Shown here: piece by piece, positions 31,660 to 40,196 of the stretch | Layout: every line of letters starts with the position of its first letter | Numbering within the stretch: position 1 is the first letter of the stretch | From: Pseudomonadota bacterium | GTDB taxonomy: Bacteria > Pseudomonadota > Gammaproteobacteria > Burkholderiales > Thiobacillaceae | NCBI GenBank assembly: GCA_030690985.1 | Contig: JAUYFG010000274.1 | Span: 1-56,861 of the forward strand | Direction of reading: 5' to 3' | Length of the DNA: 56,861 nt | Made by a program: the position numbers and the translations under genes | Notes under the pieces: generated by a model | Seen by the model: only the letters and a program-made list of their open reading frames with translations | What the model was told of the DNA's origin: nothing | Database searches by the model: none

Positions 31660-32988
31660 TTATTCTTCCAGCCGGTATTCCACGTAGGCGCGGTCACGCA
31701 CCAGACGTACCCAGTCCTCGAAGGATTCTTCCGCTTTGCGGTCACGCAGGGCACGGCGTGCTTCCAGTCGTTTGCGTTCCTGCGTGACATCCTGATCGCG
31801 TCGCTCCTGCACCTCGATCAGGTGCCAGCCGAAGGGGGAGCGCACCGGGTCGGAGACCTGGCCGGGTTTCAGTGTGTCCATCGCGCGCTCGAATTCGGGT
31901 ACGGTGTCGCCGGGGTTGAGCCAGTTCAGGTCGCCACCCCGGTTGGCGGAGAGATCGTCGGAATGCAGTTTGGCCAGTTCCACGAAATCGGCGCCGTTCT
32001 CGATTCGTTCCTTGAGTTGACGCAGACGGTTGCGGGCATCGTCATCACTGACCACTTCGTTGGTTTTCACCAGAATGTGGCGCGCGCGGGTCTGCTTCAC
32101 CACCAGTTGGACGTTCTTGCCGCGCTTGTCCACCAGTTTGACGATGTGGAAGCCGTTCGGGCTCTGGATTACGGCGGAGTTCTCGCCCGGTTTCAGGGTT
32201 CTTGCCAGCGTGGCGAACAGGCTGGGAATCTGCCCTTCGCTACGCCAGCCCAGGCTGCCGCCTTGCAGCGCATTCTGGGCGTCGGAGTAAGCGGCGGAAA
32301 TCTGGCTGAAGTGGGTTCCGGCCTGTAGTTCCGCCTGGGCTTTTTCCGCCTTGGCGCGCAATGCCGCAAGGTTTTCCGGGCTGGCGCCTTCCGGGGCCAG
32401 GATCAGGATGTGGGCGAGGTTGTATTCGTCCTGTTGATTGGCATCCAGCGCGGGATTGGCGAGAAAGTTGTCGATCTCGGCATCGGTGACCACGACCTTG
32501 TTGTCGACTTCACGTTCTTTCAGTCGGGCGATGGTCATCTCGGAGCGGATCTGTTCGCGGAATGCGGCGAAATTGCTGCCCTCGGCCTCCAGTGCCTTGC
32601 GAAACGCCTCGGGCGAGAGATTGTTCTGCTGCGCGATGCGGGCCACGGCGCGATCCAGGTTGGTGCCATCGAAACGGATGTTGGTGTCTTCCGCGATCTG
32701 GAGGAGCGCGCGCTCGGTGATCATGCGTTCCAGCAGTTGTTTTTCCAGCGTCCGTCGCGGTGGTGCCTGTGTCTGCTGGCCGGCGAGTTGGCGAATGACC
32801 TGCTCGACCCGTTTCTTCAGTTCGTACTCGGTGATCACCGCGTTGTTGACCACCGCCACGATGCGGTCGATATCCTGTGGCGCCGCAGTGGCCGCGCCCG
32901 CCAGGCTGGCGGCCAGCAACAGGCCGACGATCAGGCTGTTAGTACGAGAGAGAAGAATTTTGCTGGACATGCTGGCTGTTGGGGACAT
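31660..32988 (-). CDS. surA: Periplasmic chaperone and peptidyl-prolyl isomerase SurA
   Basis: The 442-aa protein has a signal peptide, an N-terminal SurA domain (DRIVAVVNNAVITEYELKKR) and two parvulin domains (about 180-285 and 300-400; second RARHILVKTNE). It chaperones outer-membrane proteins such as LptD. Its 5-prime end overlaps lptD by 50 bases. Starts at 32988 and 32970 are both possible; neither has a Shine-Dalgarno, so it depends on translational coupling. The usual downstream pdxA and ksgA are absent here. Confidence 0.93.
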   Translation of the reverse strand: MSPTASMSSKILLSRTNSLIVGLLLAASLAGAATAAPQDIDRIVAVVNNAVITEYELKKRVEQVIRQLAGQQTQAPPRRTLEKQLLERMITERALLQIAEDTNIRFDGTNLDRAVARIAQQNNLSPEAFRKALEAEGSNFAAFREQIRSEMTIARLKEREVDNKVVVTDAEIDNFLANPALDANQQDEYNLAHILILAPEGASPENLAALRAKAEKAQAELQAGTHFSQISAAYSDAQNALQGGSLGWRSEGQIPSLFATLARTLKPGENSAVIQSPNGFHIVKLVDKRGKNVQLVVKQTRARHILVKTNEVVSDDDARNRLRQLKERIENGADFVELAKLHSDDLSANRGGDLNWLNPGDTVPEFERAMDTLKPGQVSDPVRSPFGWHLIEVQERRDQDVTQERKRLEARRALRDRKAEESFEDWVRLVRDRAYVEYRLEE

Positions 32989-35251
32989 AGCCGGTGATGC
33001 TCCGTTTGAGGACTTCCAATGGATTGGGGCCGAGTTTGGTCAGGCCGTGCAGTTCAAGTTGCAGGAAGAAAGCGTTGGACGTTGTGGTCTGGCTGGTCGC
33101 CAGGCGTTGCGCGACACCGCGTAGTGACCAGCAGCCGGCGTTGTATTCGAACCCGGCCAAAGCTTCCACCAGACGCGCTTCCTCGATGGAGTAGTTGAGG
33201 CGGCCAAGACCGTGCCATCTAGGTGCCAGTGGCCATTGCGCGGAAAAGTCGATCTGGTTGAGCGTGTCCTGGGTATAGCGGTAATCGGCATTGAACAGAC
33301 GCCTCGGGCCATCGCGCCAGGTGCCGCCCAGATTGCCTTTCGCGATCTGGCCGGTTTCGGTGTTGAACTGAATCCCGCTGGTGAGTCGGAGTTTGTCGTT
33401 GACTTGCCCCGATACCTGGCCGAGCAGGTCGGTCGTGTTGCGGCCGCGCACCGCCACACCGGGCAGCGTCACCCGCTGGTCGTTGAAGTAATAGCGCTGC
33501 CCCAGGGTGACCTGGAGGCGTTCCCTGCCACTGCCTTGTTCGATAAACCGCGACGTGAAGGCCAGGGTCAACTGATTGGCGTCGTTGACACGGTCGACGC
33601 CGACAAACTGGTTGTCCCGGAACATCTGATCGAGAGAGAGATCGCTGGCGCCACTGTCGAAGATCGGGATGCTGGTCTGATCCTTGTATGGGATGTAGAC
33701 GTAATAGAGGCGAGGTTCCAGGGTCTGGGTATAACTGCCGCCGCGATAATCCATCTCGCGCTCGAAGAGCAGGCTGCTATCCAGACTGAAAATCGGCAGG
33801 CTGCGCGTGGTATCGGTGAATCCACCCGCCGGCGCGGCGGCGATGCTGTCCGCCAGCGTGCGCGTGGCATCGTCCAGCGCGTAGCGGGTGAGATGCCAGC
33901 CCAGGCGCGGGGTGAACGTGGAGTAGGGCGTGTCGACCGGCAGGCTGACGCTGGGGTAGGCGTAGAGGCGACTGCCCTGTACACGGTTGCCCGAGACGTA
34001 ATTGAAATTCACGAACTCGCTGCCGAAGTCCATGTTCAGGCCGGCGTTCGTGAGGTTGTGCCGTTTCGCGCTCAGGGTCAGTTGCGGCAGGCGCTGGTAC
34101 GGGGCCACGACCGGGGCGGCCGGATCCTGGAGGGTCTGATAGCTCTGCACGCGACCCGCTGCCTGCCACCAGCCGCCGTCATAGGCCAGATTGCCTTCCT
34201 GCAGCAGGTTGGCCCGGGAAGTCTGGCTGACCAGGCTGGACAGCTCGGCGAAGTAGGTGTTGTCCGAGACCCTTTCATAGTGCAGGCCGCCGGACCAGCG
34301 CGGATTGAATTGTTGCCGGTGCGCGAGCATGCCGAGGTATCGGGTGCGATTCGCAACCTGATCGTCCGGCAATAACTCCAGGGTCGTCTCGCCGCTGTAG
34401 CCGGGCTCCAGATAGCGGAATTCCCCTCCGATCTGGAGCCCGCGCCGGCTCATGATGCGCGGGGTGATCGTGGCATCCCGGTTGGGGGCGATGTTCCAGT
34501 ACCAGGGAACGATCAGTTCCAGGCCGCGCTCGCTGGTGGCGCCATAGGTCGGTGTGAGGAAACCCGACTTGCGCTTGTCGTCCAAAGAGAAATCCAGCCA
34601 GGGGGAATACAGGATGGGCATGTTCATGTATTCCACCCGGACCTGGCGCGCGCTGCCCAGGCTGCCGATGTAATCCAGGTTCAGCTCGTCCATTTTCAGT
34701 ACCCAGTCCTGCTCATTTGCCGGGCAGGTGCTGTAAGTGGCGTTCTCCATTCGATAGCGCTCCGGCCCCTGAAACTGGATGGCTTCCGCCACTCCGCGCA
34801 TCAGGCTGCCGTCCTTGCCGTGAAACGTGTACGCCGCATCCTTCATGTCGCCCAGGCGCGGGGTGAGTTTCAACTTGAGTTCCGACCCCTCCAGCCGATC
34901 GCGATCCTGGGTGAACACGACATGGCCTCGCGCGTGGGCCGTGTCCGTGGGTTGGTCGAAATGCAGCCAGTCGGCTTCGACCTGCTCACGCAGATTGCGC
35001 AGGATGACCTTGCCCTCGGCCTCGAAATACACGTTCTGGCGGCCATGCAACTGATCGGCTTCGAGGTGGGTGTGCCCTTTCACCTCCTGGCCTTGCGGGG
35101 CCGCCGGACTGAGCGCGGGGGATGCCTTCAACGGGATTGTGTCGCCCGCGGAGAATGCTTCCATGGCAGCCGCCGCGAGGCAGAGGGCCAGCAACAAGCG
35201 CGGGAACGGGGGAACCGCGTGGAGAACAGCGGGAGGTACGGCGGGCGGCAT
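32939..35251 (-). CDS. lptD: LPS-assembly outer-membrane protein LptD
   Basis: The 770-aa protein, beginning with a signal sequence (PFPRLLLALCLAAAAMEAFSAG). An OstA/LptA-like jellyroll (about 60-180, LEADQLHGRQNVYFEAEGKV) precedes a large beta-barrel ending in an aromatic terminal strand (NSSLSY). With LptE it inserts lipopolysaccharide in the outer leaflet. The start at 35251 is the first in-frame ATG downstream of the divergent amgK; the longer reading frame upstream is the antisense of amgK and is not coding. It forms an operon with surA. Confidence 0.93.
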   Translation of the reverse strand: MPPAVPPAVLHAVPPFPRLLLALCLAAAAMEAFSAGDTIPLKASPALSPAAPQGQEVKGHTHLEADQLHGRQNVYFEAEGKVILRNLREQVEADWLHFDQPTDTAHARGHVVFTQDRDRLEGSELKLKLTPRLGDMKDAAYTFHGKDGSLMRGVAEAIQFQGPERYRMENATYSTCPANEQDWVLKMDELNLDYIGSLGSARQVRVEYMNMPILYSPWLDFSLDDKRKSGFLTPTYGATSERGLELIVPWYWNIAPNRDATITPRIMSRRGLQIGGEFRYLEPGYSGETTLELLPDDQVANRTRYLGMLAHRQQFNPRWSGGLHYERVSDNTYFAELSSLVSQTSRANLLQEGNLAYDGGWWQAAGRVQSYQTLQDPAAPVVAPYQRLPQLTLSAKRHNLTNAGLNMDFGSEFVNFNYVSGNRVQGSRLYAYPSVSLPVDTPYSTFTPRLGWHLTRYALDDATRTLADSIAAAPAGGFTDTTRSLPIFSLDSSLLFEREMDYRGGSYTQTLEPRLYYVYIPYKDQTSIPIFDSGASDLSLDQMFRDNQFVGVDRVNDANQLTLAFTSRFIEQGSGRERLQVTLGQRYYFNDQRVTLPGVAVRGRNTTDLLGQVSGQVNDKLRLTSGIQFNTETGQIAKGNLGGTWRDGPRRLFNADYRYTQDTLNQIDFSAQWPLAPRWHGLGRLNYSIEEARLVEALAGFEYNAGCWSLRGVAQRLATSQTTTSNAFFLQLELHGLTKLGPNPLEVLKRSITGYVPNSQHVQQNSSLSY

Positions 35252-35281
35252 CACGGGCGGTGTTAGAATTTCGACGTTTTT

Positions 35282-36295
35282 TTGACCGCGCGGATTATAG
35301 CTTTGGAACGCCTCGAACGTTTGACCGCATGGACCCGCAGTGTCCTGCCCGACCCCCTTCTTTCCCTTTCTCCCGCTTCCGCCGACGCCAGTTTTCGCCG
35401 CTATTTCCGCGCGGTGACCGACTCCGGCAGCTTCGTGGTGATGGATGCCCCGCCCAGCCACGAGGACTGTCGGCCGTTTCTCCATGTCGCGCGCCTGTTC
35501 CGCGCCGCCGGGGTCAATGCGCCGGAAATCCTCGCGGAAAATCTGGCGGAAGGTTTCCTGCTGCTCTCCGACTTCGGCAATACCACCTACCTGGCCGCGC
35601 TCAACGAGACCAGCGCCGACCGCCTCTACCGTGACGCCAACAGCGCGCTGATCCGGATTCAGCTCGCCAGCCGGCCGGGCGAGCTGCCCGAATACGACGC
35701 CGAGTTGCTGCTGCGCGAGATGCGTCTGTTCCCGGACTGGTATCTGGCCCGCCATCTCAATATCGAGCTCAGCGACGAACAGCGCGCGGTGATGGAAACC
35801 GCCTTCGCCGCCATCCTCGCCAACAACCTGGCGCAACCGAAGGTCTATGTGCACCGCGACTGGCACTCGCGCAATTTGATGGTCACCGATCCCAATCCCG
35901 GCGTGCTGGATTTCCAGGACGCGGTCTATGGCCCCATCACCTACGACCTCGCCTCCCTCTACAAGGATGCCTACATCTACTGGGAAGAAGCGCGCGTGCT
36001 CGACTGGACGATCCGCTACTGGGAAGCCGGCCGAAAAGCCGGCCTGCCGCTGTCGGACGATTTCGGCGAGTTCTACCGCGACTTCGAATGGATGGGCATG
36101 CAGCGCCACATCAAGGTGCTCGGGATCTTCGCCCGCCTCTATCACCGTGACGGCAAGGACGGCTACCTGAAAGACCTGCCCCTGGTGATGGCCTACCTGC
36201 GCCGCGCCTGCGGCCGCTACAACGGCCTCGGCGACTTCATGCGCCTGCTCGATCAAGTCGAAGGCCGCGCGGCGGATGTCGGCTACACCTTCTGA
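35282..36295 (+). CDS. amgK: N-acetylmuramate/N-acetylglucosamine kinase AmgK
   Basis: The 337-aa aminoglycoside-phosphotransferase-fold sugar kinase phosphorylates the anomeric hydroxyl of MurNAc or GlcNAc in the peptidoglycan recycling bypass. Catalytic loop VHRDWHSRNLMV and metal motif GVLDFQDAVYGP are intact. No ATG fits; the start is TTG at 35282 or a second TTG at 35303. It is divergent from lptD by only 30 bases and followed by murU, the arrangement known in Pseudomonas. Confidence 0.9.
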   Translation: MTARIIALERLERLTAWTRSVLPDPLLSLSPASADASFRRYFRAVTDSGSFVVMDAPPSHEDCRPFLHVARLFRAAGVNAPEILAENLAEGFLLLSDFGNTTYLAALNETSADRLYRDANSALIRIQLASRPGELPEYDAELLLREMRLFPDWYLARHLNIELSDEQRAVMETAFAAILANNLAQPKVYVHRDWHSRNLMVTDPNPGVLDFQDAVYGPITYDLASLYKDAYIYWEEARVLDWTIRYWEAGRKAGLPLSDDFGEFYRDFEWMGMQRHIKVLGIFARLYHRDGKDGYLKDLPLVMAYLRRACGRYNGLGDFMRLLDQVEGRAADVGYTF

Positions 36296-36310
36296 CCATG
36301 CATAACTTGC

Positions 36311-36331
36311 CACTCGCCACTCACCACTCGC
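36311..36331 (+). repeat. CACTCGC heptad repeats at the murU 5-prime end
   Basis: Three heptads (CACTCGC, CACTCAC, CACTCGC) lie between the amgK stop and the family start of murU. They are in frame with an upstream ATG at 36298. The same heptad recurs inside murU at 36811-36845. Confidence 0.85.
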
Positions 36332-36348
36332 AACGGTCTTTTCGCGCC

Positions 36349-37044
36349 ATGATCCTCGCCGCCGGCCTCGGTGAGCGGATGCGCCCACTCACCGACCACA
36401 CCCCCAAACCGTTGTTGCAGGTGGGCGGCAAGTCGCTGATTCAATGGCAGATCGAACGCCTGAAGCGTGCCGGCCTGGTCGATCTGGTCATCAACCACGC
36501 CCACCTCGGTGAGAAACTCGAAGCCGCTCTGGGCGACGGCGCCGATCTGGGTGTGAACATCGCCTGGTCGCGCGAACCGCAACCCCTGGAAACCGCCGGC
36601 GGCATCGCCACTGCCTTGTCCCTGCTGGGCGATGCGCCGTTTCTGGTGAGCAACGGCGACGTCTACGCCGAATTCGACTACGCCCGCCTGTTGCCGGTGC
36701 TGCAAGAAATGGCCGGCAACCCCGAGCACCTCGCGCACCTCGTTCTGGTAAGCAACCCGCCGCACCACCCGGAAGGGGATTTCGTGCTGGCGGACAGCCG
36801 TGTTATCAGCCACTCGCCACTCGCCACTCGCCACTCGCGACTCACCTTCTCCGGCATCGCCTGTTACCGCCCCGAGTTGTTCGCCGGCATCGCTCCCATG
36901 ACCAAAGCCCAGCTCGCGCCCCTGCTGCGCGCGGCGATGGACAAAGGTCAGGTCACCGGTGAGCATTTCAGCGGTCGTTGGGAAGACGTCGGTACCCCGC
37001 AACGGCTCGCCGATCTGGACAAGGAGTTGCAACGTGCAACCTGA
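36349..37044 (+). CDS. murU: N-acetylmuramate 1-phosphate uridylyltransferase MurU
   Basis: The 231-aa nucleotidyltransferase makes UDP-MurNAc from MurNAc 1-phosphate, next to AmgK in cell-wall recycling. The signature MILAAGLGERMRPLTDHTPK, the ligand block NGDVYAEFDY and GRWEDVGTPQRLADL are present. The start at 36349 is the family start. ATG 36298 would add 17 repeat-derived residues. Residues about 155-166 (SHSPLATRHSRL) are encoded by five CACTCGC-type heptads inserted in a loop between strands. The frame is kept. Confidence 0.9.
   Translation: MILAAGLGERMRPLTDHTPKPLLQVGGKSLIQWQIERLKRAGLVDLVINHAHLGEKLEAALGDGADLGVNIAWSREPQPLETAGGIATALSLLGDAPFLVSNGDVYAEFDYARLLPVLQEMAGNPEHLAHLVLVSNPPHHPEGDFVLADSRVISHSPLATRHSRLTFSGIACYRPELFAGIAPMTKAQLAPLLRAAMDKGQVTGEHFSGRWEDVGTPQRLADLDKELQRAT
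36811..36845 (+). repeat. CACTCGC heptad array inside murU
   Basis: Four perfect copies (36811-36838) and one variant, GACTCAC (36839-36845). Thirty-five bases of seven-base units encode the insert SHSPLATRHSRL. Confidence 0.95.
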
Positions 37045-38344
37045 CCTCGATACCCACCGCGCCCGCCGCGCCAGCCTCCTGAAAACCCTGGGCGAGGGCG
37101 TCCTCATCCTGTCCACAGCGCCGGAAGCGCACCGCTCCCGCGACACCCACTATCCCTATCGCTTCGACAGCCACTTCTATTACCTCAGCGCCTTTCCGGA
37201 GCCCGAGGCGGTGCTGGTGCTGATCGCCGGCAGGAAGCCGAAACAGATCCTGTTCTGCCGCGAGAAGAACGAGGAACGGGAAATCTGGGACGGTTTCCGC
37301 CACGGCCCGAAGGCGGCAAAAGAAGTTTTCGGCTTCGACGCCGCCTATCCGATCGGTGAAATCGACAAGCGCCTGCCCAAACTCCTGGAAAACCAGCCGC
37401 GCCTGGCTTATGCCTTCGGCGCCGATCCCGCCTGGGATGCCCGCGTCATGGGCTGGATCAACGCCGTGCGCGGCAAGGTTCGTTCCGGTGTGACCGCCCC
37501 CGCCCATCTGAGCGATGCCCACGCCCTGATCGACGCCATGCGCCTGTTCAAGGACGCGCATGAAATCGACCTCATGCAACGCGCCGCCGACCTCTCGGCG
37601 GAAGCGCATCGCTCGGTGCTGCGTCTGTGCCAGCCCGGTATGGGCGAATGGGAAATCGAAGCCGAACTGCTGCGCGTGTTCCGCGCCGGCGGCTGCCAGG
37701 CGCCGGCCTACACCCCCATCGTCGCCGGCGGCAAAAACGCCTGTGTGCTGCACTACGTCGGCAACAACCAGCGCCTCAACGACGGCGACCTGCTATTGAT
37801 CGACGCCGCCGGCGAATACCACGGCTACGCCGCCGACATCACCCGCACCTTCCCGGTCAACGGCCGCTTCTCCGCCGCGCAGAAAGACGTCTACGAAATC
37901 GTCCTCGCCGCCCAATACGCCGCCATCGACGCGGTACGCCCCGGCGAGAATTTCATCGCCCCGCACGAAGCCGCCCTGCGCGTGCTCACCCAAGGCATGG
38001 CCGATCTGAAACTCCTCAGCGGCGAAGTGGATGGCCTGATCGAAAGCGAAGCCTGGAAACCCTTCTACATGCACAAGACCAGCCACTGGCTCGGCCTCGA
38101 CGTCCACGACGCCGGTGACTACAAGACCAAAGGCGCCTGGCGCGACCTGCAACCCGGCATGGCCCTGACCGTCGAACCTGGCCTCTACATTCGCCCCGCC
38201 GCCAACGTCCCGGAAGCGCTGTGGAACATCGGCATCCGCATCGAGGACGATGTGGTGGTGACCGAAGCCGGTTGCCGGGTGCTGAGCGCGGCGGCGCCGA
38301 AGACGGTGGCGGAGATCGAGGCCGGGATGCGCCATGAGGGTTGA
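37034..38344 (+). CDS. pepP: Xaa-Pro aminopeptidase (aminopeptidase P)
   Basis: The 436-aa metallopeptidase removes N-terminal residues preceding proline. N-terminal domain 1-170; pita-bread catalytic domain with metal ligands in LLIDAAGEYHGYAADITRTF, HKTSHWLGLDVHD, LTVEPGLYI and IGIRIEDDVVVTEAG. GTG start at 37034 with AAGGAG seven bases upstream, overlapping the murU end by 11 bases. Third gene of the amgK-murU-pepP operon. Confidence 0.93.
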   Translation: MQPDLDTHRARRASLLKTLGEGVLILSTAPEAHRSRDTHYPYRFDSHFYYLSAFPEPEAVLVLIAGRKPKQILFCREKNEEREIWDGFRHGPKAAKEVFGFDAAYPIGEIDKRLPKLLENQPRLAYAFGADPAWDARVMGWINAVRGKVRSGVTAPAHLSDAHALIDAMRLFKDAHEIDLMQRAADLSAEAHRSVLRLCQPGMGEWEIEAELLRVFRAGGCQAPAYTPIVAGGKNACVLHYVGNNQRLNDGDLLLIDAAGEYHGYAADITRTFPVNGRFSAAQKDVYEIVLAAQYAAIDAVRPGENFIAPHEAALRVLTQGMADLKLLSGEVDGLIESEAWKPFYMHKTSHWLGLDVHDAGDYKTKGAWRDLQPGMALTVEPGLYIRPAANVPEALWNIGIRIEDDVVVTEAGCRVLSAAAPKTVAEIEAGMRHEG

Positions 38345-38522
38345 AGTGGACCCCTTGGGGATGGCCACCGGCGGGGCGAAGTCGTCGCTGATGTACTTGA
38401 TGAACAGCATGAACAGCATGAACAGGACGTAGTCCTTGTACTGGCTGGCATCCATGCCCCCGCGTAGTTCGTCGCAGGAGGCCAGAGGGAGGAATAGAGG
38501 TCGGATTTCTTGATGGCCGTGG
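38345..38522 (-). pseudogene. Remnant of a type I restriction methyltransferase (hsdM N-terminus)
   Basis: On the minus strand, AIKKSDLYSSLW is followed, after a one-base deletion, by CDELRGGMDASQYKDYVL and then KYISDDF and IPKGS. These are the N-terminal helical bundle of HsdM. A 9-base repeat (GAACAGCAT, plus strand) has expanded LFMLFMLF where one copy is normal. No methylase motifs (NPPF) or hsdS/hsdR remain. It starts directly after the pepP stop. Confidence 0.8.
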
Positions 38523-38792
38523 GGGTTCTTGTTTGAGTCCTGGTGCCATCCGGCACGGGCGCGAACCTTACCTTAACGTGCATGGATTGATGCCGCCCCG
38601 AACGATGAAACCGGGCGTCCCTGTAGCGCAGGCGTCCCGCCTGCATTCAGCGCCAAAAGCAGGCGAGGACGCCTGCGCTACAAGGGCGAGCTTGTTTCAC
38701 GCTAAGCCGGACGAGCCAGCCGCAGGTTCGTGCCGGGCGAAAGACGCCGGCGAGACGCCGGCGAGACGCCGGCGCTACATGGCCGGCGCTAC
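38523..38792. repeat. Gene-free tract with two REP-like elements and 11-bp tandem repeats
   Basis: Contains a GTAGCGCAGGCG-family palindrome (38623-38681). Three perfect tandem copies of AGACGCCGGCG (38742-38774) follow, ending in CTAC, then a GCCGGCGCTAC end (38782-38792). The TAG stop of ntrC is the GTAG complement of that last end. No gene is seen here. Confidence 0.85.
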
Positions 38793-40186
38793 TCCTCGCC
38801 CGCTTCCATTCCCAGTTCCTGAATCTTGCGGGTGAGGGTGTTGCGGCCCCAGCCGAGCAGGTTGGCGGCTTCGATCTTGCGCCCGCTGGTGTGGGTCAGG
38901 GCGACGCGGATCAGGGTGCGTTCGAATTCGCTGGTGAGATCGCCCAGGATGCCGGATTCACCGCGCGCGAGCTGTTTCTGGGCCGTTTGGGCCAGGGCAT
39001 CGGCCCAGTTCCGGGCGGTCATGGCCGCTTCCGGGTGCTCTTCCGGCGGCAGGTCCTTGGCCTCGACCACCTGGCTGGGCGCCATGACGGTGAGCCAGTG
39101 GCAGAGGTTTTCCAGTTGCCGCACGTTGCCGGGGTAGGGCAGGGCGGCCATCGCCTGCATCGCCTCGTCGGAGACCTGTTTGATTTCCACACCGAGTTCC
39201 TGTGCACTCTTTTGCAGGAAGTGGCGTGCCAAAAGCGGGATGTCTTCGCGTCGCTCGCGCAGGGAGGGCAGCTTGATGCGGATGACGTTGAGGCGGTGGA
39301 ACAGGTCTTCCCGGAACAGGCCGGCGCGTACCCGCTCTTCCAGATTCTGGTGGGTGGCGGCGATCACACGCACGTTGACGCGCACCGGCGCATGGCCGCC
39401 GACGCGATAAAAATCGCCATCGGCGAGTACACGCAAAAGCCGCGTCTGTAGATCGGAAGGCATGTCGCCGATTTCATCGAGGAACAGGGTGCCGCCGTCG
39501 GCTTGCTCGAAGCGGCCCCGGCGCGAGGCGGTGGCGCCGGTGAAGGCGCCGCGTTCGTGGCCGAACAGTTCCGATTCCAGCAGGTCTTTCGGGATGGCGG
39601 CGGTGTTCAGCGCGATGAAGGGTTTCTCGCGGCGCGGGCTGTGCCGGTGCAGGGCGTGGGCGACCAGTTCCTTGCCGGTGCCGGTTTCGCCGGTAATCAG
39701 CACGGTGGTGTGGCTTTGTGCCAGGCGGCCGATGGCGCGGAATACGTCCTGCATCGCCGGTGCCTGGCCCAGCATGGCCTGGCCGGCGGGGCCGACTTCC
39801 AGGCCGCCCGGGCCGTCGACGCGATTGCCTTCTTCCAGGGCGCGATGGATCAGTTCCAGCGCGTGGTTCACATCGAATGGTTTCGGCAGGTATTCGAAGG
39901 CGCCGCCCTGGAAGGCCGATACCGCCGAATCGAGGTCGGAATAGGCGGTCATGATGATGATCGGCAGGCGCGGGTGCTCGGCCTTCAGACGCTCCATGAA
40001 CTCCAGGCCGCTCATGCCGGGCATGCGGATGTCGGACAGCACCGCGCCCGGCGCTTCCTTCTCCAGCGCGCGCAGGGCGGCTTCGGCGCTGTCGAAGATG
40101 CGGTGCGGCAGGTTCTCCCGCGTCAGGGCTTTTTCGAACACCCAACGAATCGAGCGGTCGTCGTCGATGATCCAGACTGGTTTCAT
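38789..40186 (-). CDS. ntrC: Nitrogen-regulation response regulator NtrC
   Basis: The 465-aa sigma-54 activator. Receiver domain with phospho-acceptor Asp52 (LSDIRMPGMSG). AAA+ domain with Walker A GETGTGKE, the sigma-54 contact loop GAFTGA and Walker B GGTLFLDEIGD. C-terminal Fis-type helix-turn-helix (IEAANLLGWGRNTLTRKIQEL). It is phosphorylated by NtrB, ten bases upstream in the operon. It should act at the two NtrC sites near 45510-45546 to turn on glnA under nitrogen limitation. Confidence 0.95.
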   Translation of the reverse strand: MKPVWIIDDDRSIRWVFEKALTRENLPHRIFDSAEAALRALEKEAPGAVLSDIRMPGMSGLEFMERLKAEHPRLPIIIMTAYSDLDSAVSAFQGGAFEYLPKPFDVNHALELIHRALEEGNRVDGPGGLEVGPAGQAMLGQAPAMQDVFRAIGRLAQSHTTVLITGETGTGKELVAHALHRHSPRREKPFIALNTAAIPKDLLESELFGHERGAFTGATASRRGRFEQADGGTLFLDEIGDMPSDLQTRLLRVLADGDFYRVGGHAPVRVNVRVIAATHQNLEERVRAGLFREDLFHRLNVIRIKLPSLRERREDIPLLARHFLQKSAQELGVEIKQVSDEAMQAMAALPYPGNVRQLENLCHWLTVMAPSQVVEAKDLPPEEHPEAAMTARNWADALAQTAQKQLARGESGILGDLTSEFERTLIRVALTHTSGRKIEAANLLGWGRNTLTRKIQELGMEAGEE

Positions 40187-40196
40187 GTGGCCGGCC

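Noticed and set aside
35252-36388. N-terminal extension of lptD by 379 codons
   Set aside because: It lies entirely antisense to amgK; the signal peptide of LptD begins at 35251.
38345-38522. A functional small methyltransferase or new small gene
   Set aside because: Frame is broken by a one-base deletion and the catalytic motifs of HsdM are missing.
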